Positions 20,947 to 28,925 of a stretch of DNA of 64,000 bases are shown one piece after another. Below the pieces are notes generated by a model. It saw only the letters and a list, made by a program, of their open reading frames with translations, was not told the origin of the DNA and searched no databases. The translations under genes and the position numbers were made by a program. This stretch comes from Polynucleobacter sp. AP-Ainpum-60-G11 (GTDB lineage: Bacteria > Pseudomonadota > Gammaproteobacteria > Burkholderiales > Burkholderiaceae), in the NCBI RefSeq assembly GCF_018688375.1, contig NZ_CP061318.1, forward strand, positions 1,842,557 to 1,906,556, in the 5' to 3' direction. Position 1 is the stretch's first letter; every line of letters starts with the position of its first letter.

Positions 20947-22079
20947 ATAAAGCAAAAAAAATATTTCTCAGTATTTTTAGTGGCCTAGATCGCCAGCTAG
21001 CCCTTATTTTACTTGGCTTGGCCGGACTTGGATTTATTATATTTTTGTCTGCAAGTCAAAATACGCCCGTGCGTTTTGAAGACGAGCTGCGTAACCTAGC
21101 CCTTTCATTCGCTGTCATGTGGATCGTTTCCCGCATCCCGCCAAAATGGCTAGAGATGGCTGCAGTGTGGATTTATGGGATTGGAGTTGCGCTTCTAATC
21201 GCAGTCGCCGTATTTGGATTAATAAAAAAAGGGGCAAGGCGATGGCTCAATATTGGCTTTGTGATCCAGCCCTCTGAGTTGATGAAGATTGCAATGCCAC
21301 TCATGCTAGCTTGGTATTTTCAAAAACGAGAAGGCATTCAAAAATCGTGGGACTATGGGGTGGCTGCAATTATTCTTGGCATTCCAGTACTGCTGATTGC
21401 ACGTCAACCTGACCTGGGTACTGCGCTCTTGGTTTTTGCTGCAGGTATGTATGTGATCATTCTTGCGGGATTGCCATGGAAGTGGATCCTGCCCTTCGTA
21501 GGCATTGGCGCCTTCGGGATTATTCTCATCATTATTTTTGGCAACACCATTTGCGCACATGATGTTGCTTGGCCGTTTGTGCATAACTATCAAAAGCATC
21601 GAGTATGTACCTTGCTTGATCCAAGCAGCGATCCCCTTGGAAAAGGTTTTCATACTATTCAATCCATGATTGCAATTGGTTCTGGTGGATTTTTTGGCAA
21701 GGGCTGGTTTCAGGGGACACAAGCGCATCTTGAATTCATTCCAGAAAAACATACCGACTTTGTCTTTGCTGTTTTCTCTGAAGAATTTGGCTTGCTGGGT
21801 AACCTAGTCTTATTGGCGCTGTTCTTTGCTTTGATTAAACGGGGTTTGGCTATCTCTGCTAGCGCACCCAATCCCTTTACACGATTGCTCGGTGCATCAG
21901 TCACACTGATTTTCTTCACCTACGCCTTTGTCAACATCGGGATGGTAAGTGGCCTATTGCCCGTTGTAGGCGTTCCACTGCCCTTTATTAGCTATGGCGG
22001 TACCGCTCTAGTGACGCTTGGCTTTGGCGCTGGCATTCTGATGAGTATTCATCGCCATCGACGCTTGGTGCAAAGCTAA
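20928..22079 (+). CDS. rodA: RodA, SEDS-family peptidoglycan glycosyltransferase
   Basis: Polymerises lipid II during elongation together with PBP2. The 383-residue protein has about ten membrane segments, the motif WLNIGFVIQPSELMK near 104-118 and the SEDS signature FAVFSEEFGLLGN at about 281-293, plus PFISYGGTALVT near the C-terminus. Start ATG 20928 lies inside mrdA. Terminator follows at 22134. Confidence 0.97.
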   Translation: MEKSAIDKAKKIFLSIFSGLDRQLALILLGLAGLGFIIFLSASQNTPVRFEDELRNLALSFAVMWIVSRIPPKWLEMAAVWIYGIGVALLIAVAVFGLIKKGARRWLNIGFVIQPSELMKIAMPLMLAWYFQKREGIQKSWDYGVAAIILGIPVLLIARQPDLGTALLVFAAGMYVIILAGLPWKWILPFVGIGAFGIILIIIFGNTICAHDVAWPFVHNYQKHRVCTLLDPSSDPLGKGFHTIQSMIAIGSGGFFGKGWFQGTQAHLEFIPEKHTDFVFAVFSEEFGLLGNLVLLALFFALIKRGLAISASAPNPFTRLLGASVTLIFFTYAFVNIGMVSGLLPVVGVPLPFISYGGTALVTLGFGAGILMSIHRHRRLVQS

Positions 22080-22133
22080 AAAGCGGATTAAATCCGTGCG
22101 CTAGATAATTGCGCTACTTCAGGAAACAAAAAA

Positions 22134-22154
22134 GCCCGGCATGCCGGGCTTTTT
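22134..22154. terminator. Bidirectional terminator between rodA and hupB
   Basis: GCCCGGC (22134-22140) and GCCGGGC (22143-22149) form a GC-rich stem flanked by five or more A residues on the left and T22150-22154 on the right. It can end both the rodA operon (plus) and hupB (minus). Confidence 0.9.
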
Positions 22155-22171
22155 CATCAACAAAGCAAGAA

Positions 22172-22456
22172 TTACTTCTTACGCTTGTTAACTGAATCTT
22201 TAAATGCTTTACCAGCAGAAAACTTAACAGTTTTAGCAGCAGCAATTTTGAGTGGCTCGCCAGTTTTTGGGTTACGGCCCATGCGTGCAGCGCGCTTACC
22301 AGAAGCAAAAGTACCAAAACCGATCAGCTGTACTGAGTCGCCTTTAGTAACAGCTTTAATGATTTGCTCAATAGCAGAATTCAATGCAAATTCAGCTTTG
22401 GCTTTTGAGATCTCAGCGTCGTCAGCAATCGCTGCGATTAGTTCTGCTTTGTTCAA
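22172..22456 (-). CDS. hupB: DNA-binding protein HU
   Basis: Small nucleoid protein of the HU/IHF family that bends and compacts DNA. The 94-residue sequence begins [18 protein letters not shown], contains the family signature GFGTF and the DNA-binding arm [17 protein letters not shown] (about 56-72). The start codon is TTG at 22454-22456, preceded by a strong AAGGAG (22463-22468). A perfect 6-bp inverted repeat lies in the leader at 22484-22498. Confidence 0.97.
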   Translation of the reverse strand: MNKAELIAAIADDAEISKAKAEFALNSAIEQIIKAVTKGDSVQLIGFGTFASGKRAARMGRNPKTGEPLKIAAAKTVKFSAGKAFKDSVNKRKK

Positions 22457-22483
22457 GTGAAGCTCCTTATAGATATTGATATC

Positions 22484-22498
22484 AGCGCACAGTGCGCT
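22484..22498 (-). repeat. Inverted repeat in the HU leader
   Basis: AGCGCA (22484-22489) and TGCGCT (22493-22498) with a three-base spacer lie 28-42 bases upstream of the HU start. It could be an operator or an RNA hairpin in the 5' leader. No function can be assigned. Confidence 0.4.
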
Positions 22499-22569
22499 TA
22501 CATGATTTTAACCACAAAAAATTACAAAAATAAAGTTGCGTCACAGCAAATTTATTCATTACCGCTTTT

Positions 22570-22935
22570 TTAGTCCTCTATAACTGTCACATCGGATACA
22601 AAATACTCGGTATCGCCAAAACAGCTTGTAGGCAATCCGATGTGCTGATCGTATTTAAGGGCGACTTTTTTTCCCAAATTGGCATTAATTTTTTGCGCTA
22701 CAGCATCTTCGCGCACCGTAAAGAGAAATTTTTCCGACATGGTGCCTGGCATAGAAACCATCGCCAATTCTCCCTCCCAGGTTTTACATAGATAACCCCG
22801 ATTAGAAAACTTCTGCACATAGCCGGCACGCTCACCACTGCCATAGCTCCAATTGAGCATGATCCAGGTATAGGCCGCCAAGCCTGCCAAACCAATCAAT
22901 ACCAGGCTTACAAGCCATTTTACGAATCCATTCAT
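22570..22935 (-). CDS. Membrane-anchored protein of unknown function
   Basis: The 121-residue protein has one N-terminal membrane helix (about 5-27) and a small soluble domain with FSNRGYLCKTWEGEL and VALKYDQH. The soluble part is probably periplasmic by the positive-inside rule (Lys6 before the helix). Two cysteines (C50 and C105) could pair. I do not recognise a characterised family. It stands alone between HU and a divergent hydroxylase gene. Confidence 0.7.
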   Translation of the reverse strand: MNGFVKWLVSLVLIGLAGLAAYTWIMLNWSYGSGERAGYVQKFSNRGYLCKTWEGELAMVSMPGTMSEKFLFTVREDAVAQKINANLGKKVALKYDQHIGLPTSCFGDTEYFVSDVTVIED

Positions 22936-23097
22936 GCAAATTTCCTTAATAAATCATCTGTGCAGCCCTAATTGGGAGCATTCACCGCAGTCAGTTTTGA
23001 CTCCAATCAACATTTGAGCATATTCATAATAAAAATAGGGGTGAAATCTGCCCCATACAAATTAAAATGTCAGTATTAACGCTAATCGGTAAATCCC

Positions 23098-24000
23098 ATG
23101 GAACTACGTCACGCCGTCTTTTTAGTCTTTGTTGTCTCTGCAGTTTATGTCTATTACAGGGGCAAAGTCCGATTTGGCGTAGTGCGATCCTTGACAGACT
23201 ATCAAGTGCTTTTGGCACCAATTAATAGCCTGCTTTACTTATTCTCAAAAACTAAGGCTGGGGCATTCATTCCAGTTGCAGATTTTCCGGAGATGAAACC
23301 ACTTCAAGATCATTGGCAGATCATCCGAGATGAAGCCCTGGCTTTGAATGCTGATGGCGCTATCGCAGCTGCCACGGGATATAACGACATTGGCTTCAAC
23401 TCTTTTTTTCGAACAGGCTGGAAACGCTTTCACCTCTACTGGTATGGCAAAGAAATGCCTTCGGCACAACTCAATTGCCCTAAAACTGTTGCACTCCTGA
23501 AATCAATCCCGTCAGTGAAGGCTGCGATGTTTGCCTCACTCCCCCCAGGAGCCACACTGGTGCGCCACAGAGACCCCTATGCAGGCTCGCTGCGATATCA
23601 CATTGGCCTTGTTACTCCCAACGATCCCAAGTGTTTTATTGACGTGGATGGGGAGCGCTATTTCTGGAAAGATGGCGAACCGGTGATGTTTGATGAAACC
23701 TATATTCACTATGCAGCCAATGAAACAGATCAACAGCGCATTGTTTTATTTTGCGATGTTGAGCGGCCAGTTCACACCAAATTGGTGCAATTACTCAATC
23801 GCTGGTTTGGGCGTTACGTCATGAGTGCCGCCTCCTCCCAAAATGTTGAGGGTGAGCAGGTTGGGTTTGTAAATATCCTCTTTAAATATTTCTACCACTT
23901 AAGAGCGCAGGCCAAAAAACTTAAAGCAACACATCGCACTGTTTACTACATCGGCAAATGGGTTCTCATTTTAGGGATTCTGTGGGCAATATTTTGGTAG
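23098..24000 (+). CDS. LpxO-like lipid A / aspartyl-asparaginyl beta-hydroxylase
   Basis: Fe(II)/2-oxoglutarate dioxygenase. The iron ligands H157 and D159 (VRHRDPYAG) and H204 (YIHYAAN), with 2-oxoglutarate-binding R214 (QQRIVLF), are all present. Hydrophobic segments at the N-terminus (about 6-21) and C-terminus (about 282-300) anchor it to the membrane as in LpxO, which hydroxylates the secondary acyl chain of lipid A. Length 300 fits. A lipid A role agrees with the acyltransferases and PagP in this window but substrate is inferred; peptide hydroxylation is the alternative. Confidence 0.83.
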   Translation: MELRHAVFLVFVVSAVYVYYRGKVRFGVVRSLTDYQVLLAPINSLLYLFSKTKAGAFIPVADFPEMKPLQDHWQIIRDEALALNADGAIAAATGYNDIGFNSFFRTGWKRFHLYWYGKEMPSAQLNCPKTVALLKSIPSVKAAMFASLPPGATLVRHRDPYAGSLRYHIGLVTPNDPKCFIDVDGERYFWKDGEPVMFDETYIHYAANETDQQRIVLFCDVERPVHTKLVQLLNRWFGRYVMSAASSQNVEGEQVGFVNILFKYFYHLRAQAKKLKATHRTVYYIGKWVLILGILWAIFW

Positions 24001-24011
24001 GCTCTAAGAAC

Positions 24012-24308
24012 TTAAGGGCTTAGGATCTCAATAACTTGCTCTGGGGTGATTGAGCCCCAGATTTCTACCCGCTTAATGCGGCTACTTTGCCCTGACAAAA
24101 GCTGAATTTGTTTTTGTGGCACCCTTAGCTGCTTAGAAAGCCAGGATAGCAGCATCTCATTTGCTCTATTTTCAAGGGCAGGAGCCTGCAGAGATATCTT
24201 GAGACAGCCGTCATGCAAGCCAACCACCTTGGTTAGTTTTGCGCCTGGCTGGCAATGTAAATTAAGAACAATGCCAGTGGGGGTTTGCTTTAACCAAATA
24301 GGCATCAT
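24012..24308 (-). CDS. DUF167 (YggU) family protein
   Basis: Small conserved protein of unknown function. The 98 residues include LNLHCQPGAKLTKVVGLHDG and LKISLQAPALENRANE, the DUF167 hallmarks. It converges with the hydroxylase gene and is divergent from the carbonic anhydrase gene, with 22 bases between the starts. Confidence 0.85.
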   Translation of the reverse strand: MMPIWLKQTPTGIVLNLHCQPGAKLTKVVGLHDGCLKISLQAPALENRANEMLLSWLSKQLRVPQKQIQLLSGQSSRIKRVEIWGSITPEQVIEILSP

Positions 24309-24330
24309 TAAAGTACTTTAAACTCAAATC

Positions 24331-24996
24331 ATGATTATGAAGAACTCCAACGCCTTAGACCAGCTTTTTGCCAATAATCGCGAATGGGCAGAAGCCATGA
24401 TCGCTAAAGATGCTAATTTCTTTAAGCGCTTAGTTTCCCAACAGGCACCAGAATATCTTTGGATTGGCTGTTCAGATAGCCGTGTCCCTGCAAATGAAAT
24501 CGTTAACCTGCTTCCAGGTGAATTATTTGTTCATCGCAATGTTGCCAATGTAGTAGTTCACACAGATTTGAACTGCTTATCCGTGATTCAGTTTGCTATT
24601 GACCTCTTAAAGGTCAAGCATATTTTGGTTGTTGGTCACTATGGCTGTTCCGGCGTACACACAGCAATGACAGATAGGCGCGTAGGCTTGGCTGACAACT
24701 GGTTACGCCACGTCAAAGATGTGCACCAAAAACATGAGCGCTACCTTGGCGATACTATTCCAACCCCCAAGCGCCAAGACCGTTTATGCGAGCTGAATGT
24801 GATTGAACAAGTTGTCAATGTTTGTGAAACCACCATCGTTCAAGATGCATGGTCCAGAGGACAAGACCTTACAGTGCATGGGTGGGCTTATCGCCTTGAG
24901 ACAGGTTTGGTAAATGATTTGGGCATGTCCATCAGCTCCGATGAAGAGATGCATGTACGCTACGCCACCTCCTTGTCTCGATATAACGTCGAATAA
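24331..24996 (+). CDS. can: Beta-class carbonic anhydrase
   Basis: Zinc enzyme interconverting CO2 and bicarbonate. Zinc ligands C47, H103 and C106 are visible in GCSDSRVPAN and GHYGCSGV, together with the D49-R51 dyad. At 221 residues it matches the E. coli Can type. ATG 24331 is used; ATG 24337 is equally possible. The downstream acyltransferase begins eight bases after its stop, so the two are probably co-transcribed. Confidence 0.95.
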   Translation: MIMKNSNALDQLFANNREWAEAMIAKDANFFKRLVSQQAPEYLWIGCSDSRVPANEIVNLLPGELFVHRNVANVVVHTDLNCLSVIQFAIDLLKVKHILVVGHYGCSGVHTAMTDRRVGLADNWLRHVKDVHQKHERYLGDTIPTPKRQDRLCELNVIEQVVNVCETTIVQDAWSRGQDLTVHGWAYRLETGLVNDLGMSISSDEEMHVRYATSLSRYNVE

Positions 24997-25004
24997 ATTG
25001 AATT

Positions 25005-25892
25005 TTGTTTAAAAACTTTTCAAGCTATTCTGGGGTAGCGCTCCTTCAATTCCTAGTATTGCTTCCCTACAAGACCTTAGTCTCATTTGGCTACGGCTTG
25101 GGCTATTTGGCAGCGCATATTCCCAGCGCTCGTAATCGCGTGGTTCAAAAAAATTTAGAGCTGTGTTTTCCTGAGCTGAACTCAAAAGAAATTGATGCGC
25201 TTAGAAAAGAACATTGGAGGCTGCTAGGTCGAAGCTTAGTAGAAAAAAGCATTATTTGGCTCGGAAGCAAAAAACAGCTTAACGACATGATCGAGGTTAA
25301 ATCAGAGGTTGATCTCAGTGACAGACAGCCGCGCATCCTAGTGAATATGCATTTTATTGGCATTGAAGGAAGCATTATTTTGAGTGCCCTCGCTCACGAT
25401 AAAGGCTGGCCACGCACTTCTGGTTTTTTCCAGCGCATGAAAAGCCCCTTTTTCAATAAAAAAATTATTGAATGGCGCAATCGCTTTGGTGGAAACTCAA
25501 TTGATCGCCAAGGTAACTCCCTTGAACTTATTCGAGAAATCCGTAAGGGGAGTTTCATCATCATTGCACCTGATATTGATTTGGGCCTCAAGGACTCTGC
25601 CTTCGTCCCCTTCTTTAATATTCAAACCAATACGATTACGGCTGTATCACGACTTGCCAAAATCACAGGGGCGCAGGTTTGCATGATGATCACGACCCTT
25701 AAAAAGAATGAGGCTGGCTATGTTTGCACTATCAGCAAGCCACTTGAGAATTTTCCAACTGAGAATCCTGAAGCAGATACTGCACGTCTAAACCAAATTT
25801 TTGAACAAGAAATCAGACTCAGACCAGCTGAGTACTATTGGGTACATAAACGCTTTAAAAATAGGCCATTTAACGAAGCAAGTCCCTATTAG
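25005..25892 (+). CDS. Third LpxL/LpxM-family lipid A acyltransferase
   Basis: The 295-residue protein has the membrane anchor (about 10-38) and catalytic HxxxxE motif H116/E121 (NMHFIGIE). Large stretches such as [19 protein letters not shown] and IQTNTIT are identical to the protein at 1792, so the two look like paralogues within the genome. It begins with TTG 25005; no ATG precedes the conserved region. Gene order directly after carbonic anhydrase suggests co-transcription but no functional link is known. Confidence 0.88.
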   Translation: MFKNFSSYSGVALLQFLVLLPYKTLVSFGYGLGYLAAHIPSARNRVVQKNLELCFPELNSKEIDALRKEHWRLLGRSLVEKSIIWLGSKKQLNDMIEVKSEVDLSDRQPRILVNMHFIGIEGSIILSALAHDKGWPRTSGFFQRMKSPFFNKKIIEWRNRFGGNSIDRQGNSLELIREIRKGSFIIIAPDIDLGLKDSAFVPFFNIQTNTITAVSRLAKITGAQVCMMITTLKKNEAGYVCTISKPLENFPTENPEADTARLNQIFEQEIRLRPAEYYWVHKRFKNRPFNEASPY

Positions 25893-25930
25893 CCCTTCTT
25901 CTGGTGGCGCTTTTGTCCTATCATTAAAGG

Positions 25931-26683
25931 ATGACTGAACGTATTGGGCTATTTGCCGATCTACATAGCAACTTAGAAGCTTTTGATGCCTGCATGGAAA
26001 AGGCTAAAGAGTTAGGCGTGACCCGCATGGTTTTTTTAGGGGACTTGGTTGGTTACAACGCAGATCCTGGAGCACTCATTGATCGCATTGCAGAAATGGT
26101 TGCCGATAAAAAAGCAATCGCAATCTTAGGCAATCATGATCAAGCGGTATTTGAAGATCATCGCCATCAAATGAATGCAAGCGCTAATGCTGCAATTGAA
26201 TGGACTAAGAGCCAGCTCAACTCCTCTCAAATTCAGTTCCTCAAAGACTTACCATTAATGGTTCAAGAGGATGCCTTGTGCTTTGTACACGCATCAGCCC
26301 ATAATCCCGCAGACTGGAATTACATCACTGACAGTATGAGTGCGTGGCGTTGCGTACAAAGCTCAGGCAAGACATATACCTTTGTTGGCCATGCTCATGA
26401 GCAAGCACTTTTCTATCAAAGCGCTGTTGGCAAGCTTATTCGGTTTACGCCGCATCCCGGTGATGAGGTTCCAGTAATGCATCATCGCCAATGGGTAGCG
26501 GTTGTGGGTTCACTTGGCCAGCCACGAGATGGCAACCCAGAAGCTTGCTTTGCAGTTTTTGAACCAGAGTTAGAAGTGCTCACTTTTCATCGCACTCCTT
26601 ACGATCAATTTACAGCGGCAGACAAAGTGCGTCGCGCTGGATTGCCAGAAGATCTCGCCAACCGCCTCATCACAGGCAAATAA
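25931..26683 (+). CDS. Calcineurin-like metallophosphoesterase
   Basis: Two-metal phosphoesterase. Motifs appear in order: DLHSN (D10, H12), LGDLVGYNADP, LGNHDQAV and GHAHEQ. The 250-residue size matches the cytosolic YfcE/PP-like group. It has no signal peptide. It lies seven bases upstream of the kinase/universal-stress gene, an arrangement that suggests opposing phosphatase and kinase activities, though the substrate is unknown and nucleotides are also possible. Confidence 0.87.
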   Translation: MTERIGLFADLHSNLEAFDACMEKAKELGVTRMVFLGDLVGYNADPGALIDRIAEMVADKKAIAILGNHDQAVFEDHRHQMNASANAAIEWTKSQLNSSQIQFLKDLPLMVQEDALCFVHASAHNPADWNYITDSMSAWRCVQSSGKTYTFVGHAHEQALFYQSAVGKLIRFTPHPGDEVPVMHHRQWVAVVGSLGQPRDGNPEACFAVFEPELEVLTFHRTPYDQFTAADKVRRAGLPEDLANRLITGK

Positions 26684-26690
26684 TTTTCTT

Positions 26691-28109
26691 ATGTTGATTA
26701 ATACTGATATTGAAGCAGTCGATGAAATTTTCCAAGAAGGCAAAGTAGTTGATGGATTTGTTTTGGGAACAGAAGTTCATCGCGGCGGCATGGCCAGCCT
26801 ATACTCCGCAACCAAAGAAGGTATCGATGTTCCTATTCTTCTGAAGATTCCGCGGGTGGGCCGCGACCAACCCGTTGAAAGTCTCATTGGCTTTGAGACC
26901 GAGCTGACAATTCTGCGCTCCCTTAAGAGTCCTTATGTTCCTAAGTATCTTGGCTCAGGCAATATGGCGACGCGCCCTTATATTGCAATGGAACGTGTTG
27001 AGGGACGGCCACTTGAGGACTTTATCAAAGAAGGTAAAGTTTTTACGATTGATGAGGTAGTGAAGATTGGCGCTGACTTGGCGCAAGCGGTACAGTCGCT
27101 TCATGCGCAAGATGCAATTCATTTAGACATCAAGCCAGAAAATATTCTAATTGACGATAAAGGCAAGCTCACCTTAATTGATTTTGGCTTATCGCATCAC
27201 GCACGCTTCCCTGACTTACTCGCAGAAGAAATGCGCAAAGGAATTGGCTCGGCGCCATACATCTCTCCAGAACAAGTAACTGGAATTCGCTCTGACTATC
27301 GCAGTGATATTTTTTCTATCGGCGTCATTATGTATGAGCTGCTAACGGGGGAACTTCCCTTTGGCAATCCGCAGTCAATGAGTGGTCTACGAAAAAGAAT
27401 GTGGGCACAGGCGTTTCCTCCGCGTGCTATTCGTAAAGAAATTCCGCGCTGGCTACAAGAAATTGTTTTACGCTGCCTAGAACCACGCGCAGCAGATCGC
27501 TATCAAAGCGCGACCCGTCTGCGTCAAGTCCTGCGTGATCATGAAAGCGTCACCCTCACTGAGCGCGCTGACCGAGTGGATCCGCTTAGTTTCTGGGAGA
27601 ACCTCAAGCGCATGTTCCGTGCAGCAGGTTACGAACCATCCCCAAGCCCACGCCCTAGCGTTGGAAATTATGATGCGCCATTAATGATTGCAGCGATCGA
27701 TACGCGCCAATCAGATGAAGACTTACGTGAGCGTATGCAAACCACCGCAAAGAATTTATTACAAGCCTATCCCGAAAGTCGACTTGTATGTCTCAGCACT
27801 ATTGCAAGCACCCCTACTTTTGAAGGTAATCAAGAAAGCGAAACCGCCAGCGGTATTGTGCGCGGTCATCTCGTGCAGCTCATGGAATGGGCTAAACCAT
27901 TGAAGCTGCCGCCAGAGCGGATTTCGTATCATGTGCTAGAAGCGCTTGATCCAGCCAGCCGCATTGTGGACTTTGCCAAAGACAATGATGCCTCGCTGAT
28001 CTTAATTGGCGCATCTCACAAGCTTCCCAATAAAGTGACGCCATGGCGAACCTCGATGACCAAAATTGTTGAAGAGGCCTCTTGCAGCGTGCATATTGTC
28101 AGAACCTAG
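26691..28109 (+). CDS. Ser/Thr protein kinase fused to a universal stress protein domain
   Basis: Residues about 20-285 form an Hanks-type kinase: glycine loop HRGGMASLY, catalytic lysine K52 (LLKIP), HLDIKPEN with D146, K148 and N151, DFG at 164-166 and an APYISPEQ activation end. The catalytic loop reads HLD instead of HRD. Residues about 330-472 form a UspA-like domain (PLMIAAIDTRQSDED at the start, LILIGASHK late). No membrane segment lies between, so it is cytosolic. It may phosphorylate proteins in response to a ligand of the Usp domain. It follows a phosphoesterase gene by seven bases. Confidence 0.88.
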   Translation: MLINTDIEAVDEIFQEGKVVDGFVLGTEVHRGGMASLYSATKEGIDVPILLKIPRVGRDQPVESLIGFETELTILRSLKSPYVPKYLGSGNMATRPYIAMERVEGRPLEDFIKEGKVFTIDEVVKIGADLAQAVQSLHAQDAIHLDIKPENILIDDKGKLTLIDFGLSHHARFPDLLAEEMRKGIGSAPYISPEQVTGIRSDYRSDIFSIGVIMYELLTGELPFGNPQSMSGLRKRMWAQAFPPRAIRKEIPRWLQEIVLRCLEPRAADRYQSATRLRQVLRDHESVTLTERADRVDPLSFWENLKRMFRAAGYEPSPSPRPSVGNYDAPLMIAAIDTRQSDEDLRERMQTTAKNLLQAYPESRLVCLSTIASTPTFEGNQESETASGIVRGHLVQLMEWAKPLKLPPERISYHVLEALDPASRIVDFAKDNDASLILIGASHKLPNKVTPWRTSMTKIVEEASCSVHIVRT

Positions 28110-28142
28110 TATTTACTGGGGCAATTGCCCGATAATGCATTC

Positions 28143-28880
28143 ATGGAAGAAAAAATACGCGTATCCAAGCTGCTCTCTGAGCTAGGTCTATGCTCTCGTC
28201 GCGAGGCTGACTCTTATATTGAACAAGGCTTGGTAACCGTTGATGGTGAAGTGGTCAATGAGCTAGGCTCCCGTGCCTTTCGACACCAGAAGATTGAATT
28301 ACAGTCTGGCGCCAAAGCACAGCAAGCATCTCGGATTACAGTCATTCTCAATAAGCCAGTAGGCTTTATCTCCCACTATGATGACGAGCAAGAGTATCAA
28401 CCTGCCGCCTCACTCATTACTCCAGACAATTACTTTGCCAGCCCACTTGATAAGGGCCGTAACCCGCGCTTTAATACCCGCGGCTTAGCGCCTGCCGGTC
28501 GCCTTGATATTGATTCTACTGGGATGCTGGTGCTAACCCAAGACGGGCGGATTGCAAAACTCCTCATCGGCGAAAACAGCCCCATTGAAAAAGAGTATTT
28601 AGTTCGAGTTGAAGGCGCCCTTTCTTTTGAAGACCTAGACAGACTAAAGCATGGCCTGGAACTCGATGGCGTCGTTTTGAAGCCAGCCCAGGTGAGCTGG
28701 CAGAACGAAGACCAACTTCGCTTTGTGTTGCGAGAGGGTCGCAAACGTCAAATTCGTCGCATGTGCGAAATGGTTGGCTTGAGAGTTTTAGGTCTCAAGC
28801 GCGTTCGCATGGGTAGAATTTCTCTTGGCGCGCTGCCCCCCGGGAAATGGCGCTTTGTGAGGCCTGAAGAGCAATTCTAA
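28143..28880 (+). CDS. Pseudouridine synthase, RsuA/RluB/RluF family
   Basis: Modifies uridine in ribosomal RNA. An S4 RNA-binding domain (VSKLLSELGLCSRREAD, about 7-23) precedes the catalytic domain with D122 in AGRLDIDSTG and the family end motif GRKRQIRRMCE. ATG 28143 (245 residues) is preferred over a TTG six codons upstream. An insert with ITPDNYFASPLDKGRNPRFNT between the two domains resembles RluF-like members; the target position cannot be told from sequence alone. Confidence 0.88.
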   Translation: MEEKIRVSKLLSELGLCSRREADSYIEQGLVTVDGEVVNELGSRAFRHQKIELQSGAKAQQASRITVILNKPVGFISHYDDEQEYQPAASLITPDNYFASPLDKGRNPRFNTRGLAPAGRLDIDSTGMLVLTQDGRIAKLLIGENSPIEKEYLVRVEGALSFEDLDRLKHGLELDGVVLKPAQVSWQNEDQLRFVLREGRKRQIRRMCEMVGLRVLGLKRVRMGRISLGALPPGKWRFVRPEEQF

Positions 28881-28925
28881 GTAGCTCCACCCGCTTATAA
28901 TTCTGTCAATTAGATTAAGCGCAGA

